From NCBI GenBank assembly GCA_013290085.1, contig JABCYS010000055.1, positions 1 through 6,359 of the forward strand: DNA of 6,359 nt, written 5' to 3'. The notes below the pieces were generated by a model. The model was not told where the DNA came from and searched no databases. It saw only the letters and a list, made by a program, of their open reading frames with translations. This DNA comes from Candidatus Babelota bacterium (GTDB taxonomy: Bacteria > Dependentiae > Babeliae > Babeliales > JABCYS01). Of this stretch, positions 5,520 through 6,359 are shown one piece after another. Position 1 is the stretch's first letter; every line of letters starts with the position of its first letter. The translations under genes and the position numbers were made by a program.

Positions 5520-6359
5520 ATGAAGCGCGACCTTAAAAAAATTTTTAGACATCTCTCATTTATTCTGCAATTTTGCATTATCCTCGGCACGCCGCTCAAC
5601 AGTGTCCAAGCATCGGCGACTCTATCTTTGGATAATCAAATTGTTGATACTCAAGAGCTGTCGACTGCTGAGCAACAGTTCCTCTCTTATAATGAAGATG
5701 AACTTAAAGCTCTCATAGGTAATTTTTACGATCAAGCAAAAAGTAAAGGTCTGGAAGATCAGCTTCCCGACCCGTTTCTTATCTGTTACGCACTTTTACA
5801 AGATAACGTTGTTCCGCTACAAAAAGATGATCTCCTCGTGGCTCTTCGCTCAGTCCTTGACTGGTTAGACAAGCAACTCAAAACAAAGAAACAAACTCGT
5901 ACCCCTCGCATAGAGGTCTCCGACTACGATGAGGATTCTCGCGCTCCGCGACCAGATGCTCCAACACCAGTCAATTCTAATTTTCCCGTTGGCCCCAGTG
6001 GCTGTTGCGATCAAAGTGAAATCCTCCGCTTGTTAGGAGCTATACGCGCACGAGTTGGTTCAGTAGATGAATGCTCATGTGATGGAACAATACTCAGTAT
6101 TTTAGGTGATGCGTGCACCATTCTCGGGCCTTGCGAAACAATCTCCAGCGGCATTAAAAATATTGAAGACTGCTGTAATACCACTTACACCACCATGGTT
6201 ACCGACTTCAATGAAACATGGACTATTCTTGCGGCACTTACAACACCAACTGTCATTGTTACCATCGATCTTTCTCCTATTTTTACCGCGCTTGTCCCCA
6301 TCCAGCAATGTTGCAGCAATCTCACTGCTACTGTACTTCGCGAATTTAATGAAACTTGG
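5520..6359 (+). CDS. Secreted protein with repeated paired cysteines (3' end outside window)
   Basis: The frame is open from the ATG at 5520 to the last base: 280 codons with no stop. The N-terminus is a signal peptide: a basic start with K2, R3, K6, K7 and R10, a hydrophobic core at about 12-25, and a signal peptidase I site A-S-A at 31-33. A helical region follows (about 45-120), then a Pro/Asp/Arg-rich linker (127-160). Cys pairs then appear at 162-163, 218-219 and 264-265, with single Cys at 185, 187, 199 and 205. The segments from Cys218 and Cys264 repeat with a 46-residue period: each has CC, 10-11 residues, then D/E-F-NETW. The last NETW ends at the window edge, so more units may follow. 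Pairs of Cys in an exported protein suggest disulfides or metal binding. I do not recognise a family. The start is supported by the signal peptide and the AAAAAGG sequence nine bases upstream. Confidence 0.8.
   Translation, partial: MKRDLKKIFRHLSFILQFCIILGTPLNSVQASATLSLDNQIVDTQELSTAEQQFLSYNEDELKALIGNFYDQAKSKGLEDQLPDPFLICYALLQDNVVPLQKDDLLVALRSVLDWLDKQLKTKKQTRTPRIEVSDYDEDSRAPRPDAPTPVNSNFPVGPSGCCDQSEILRLLGAIRARVGSVDECSCDGTILSILGDACTILGPCETISSGIKNIEDCCNTTYTTMVTDFNETWTILAALTTPTVIVTIDLSPIFTALVPIQQCCSNLTATVLREFNETW

Noticed and set aside
5357..5599. Minus-strand open frame of 80 codons
   Set aside because: It overlaps the signal peptide region of the rightward gene antisense and looks like a shadow.
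6102..6308. Minus-strand open frame of 68 codons
   Set aside because: It lies fully antisense to the Cys-pair secreted protein, whose open frame, signal peptide and repeats are convincing.

Overview
This is a bacterial chromosomal window with a standard genetic code. TGA ends gmk, TAA ends prfB, and prfB encodes the release factor that reads TGA. Coding and non-coding stretches differ clearly: the spacers around the rRNA promoter and upstream of the large J-domain gene are very AT-rich. The 16S fragment is bacterial but differs from common phyla. It combines housekeeping genes with secreted proteins that look specific to one lineage, one with a degenerate J-domain and one with paired cysteines. 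This recalls reduced, host-associated lineages such as candidate phylum Dependentiae (TM6). That placement is a weak inference from style, not from a sequence match.

Layout, left to right: (1) 1-692, minus strand: the 5' part of a 16S rRNA gene, cut by the window edge, with a near-consensus rRNA promoter, an AT-rich upstream element and a boxA-like leader site (763-840). (2) 972-1553, minus: guanylate kinase (gmk). (3) 1554-1826: a divergent spacer with promoter signals for gmk and prfB and a short GC hairpin followed by T5 just before prfB. (4) 1827-2909, plus: full-length peptide chain release factor 2 (prfB), with no programmed frameshift. (5) 2939-4975, minus and convergent with prfB: a 678-residue exported or membrane-anchored protein. 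It has a J-like domain in which the HPD histidine is leucine, a charged helical region, a small globular segment and a recent 94-residue tandem duplication. (6) 4976-5519: a 544-bp AT-rich spacer with the promoter of the J-like gene, a doubtful small ORF or gene remnant, palindromes and a hairpin touching the next start codon. (7) 5520-6359, plus: the first 280 codons of a secreted protein with repeated paired cysteines, open to the window end.

The left half is ordinary core machinery: ribosomal RNA, GMP to GDP conversion and translation termination. The right half is accessory and probably acts outside the cytoplasm, since both large proteins begin with export signals and neither has an obvious orthologue I can name. 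No tRNA, insertion sequence, CRISPR array or phage gene was seen.
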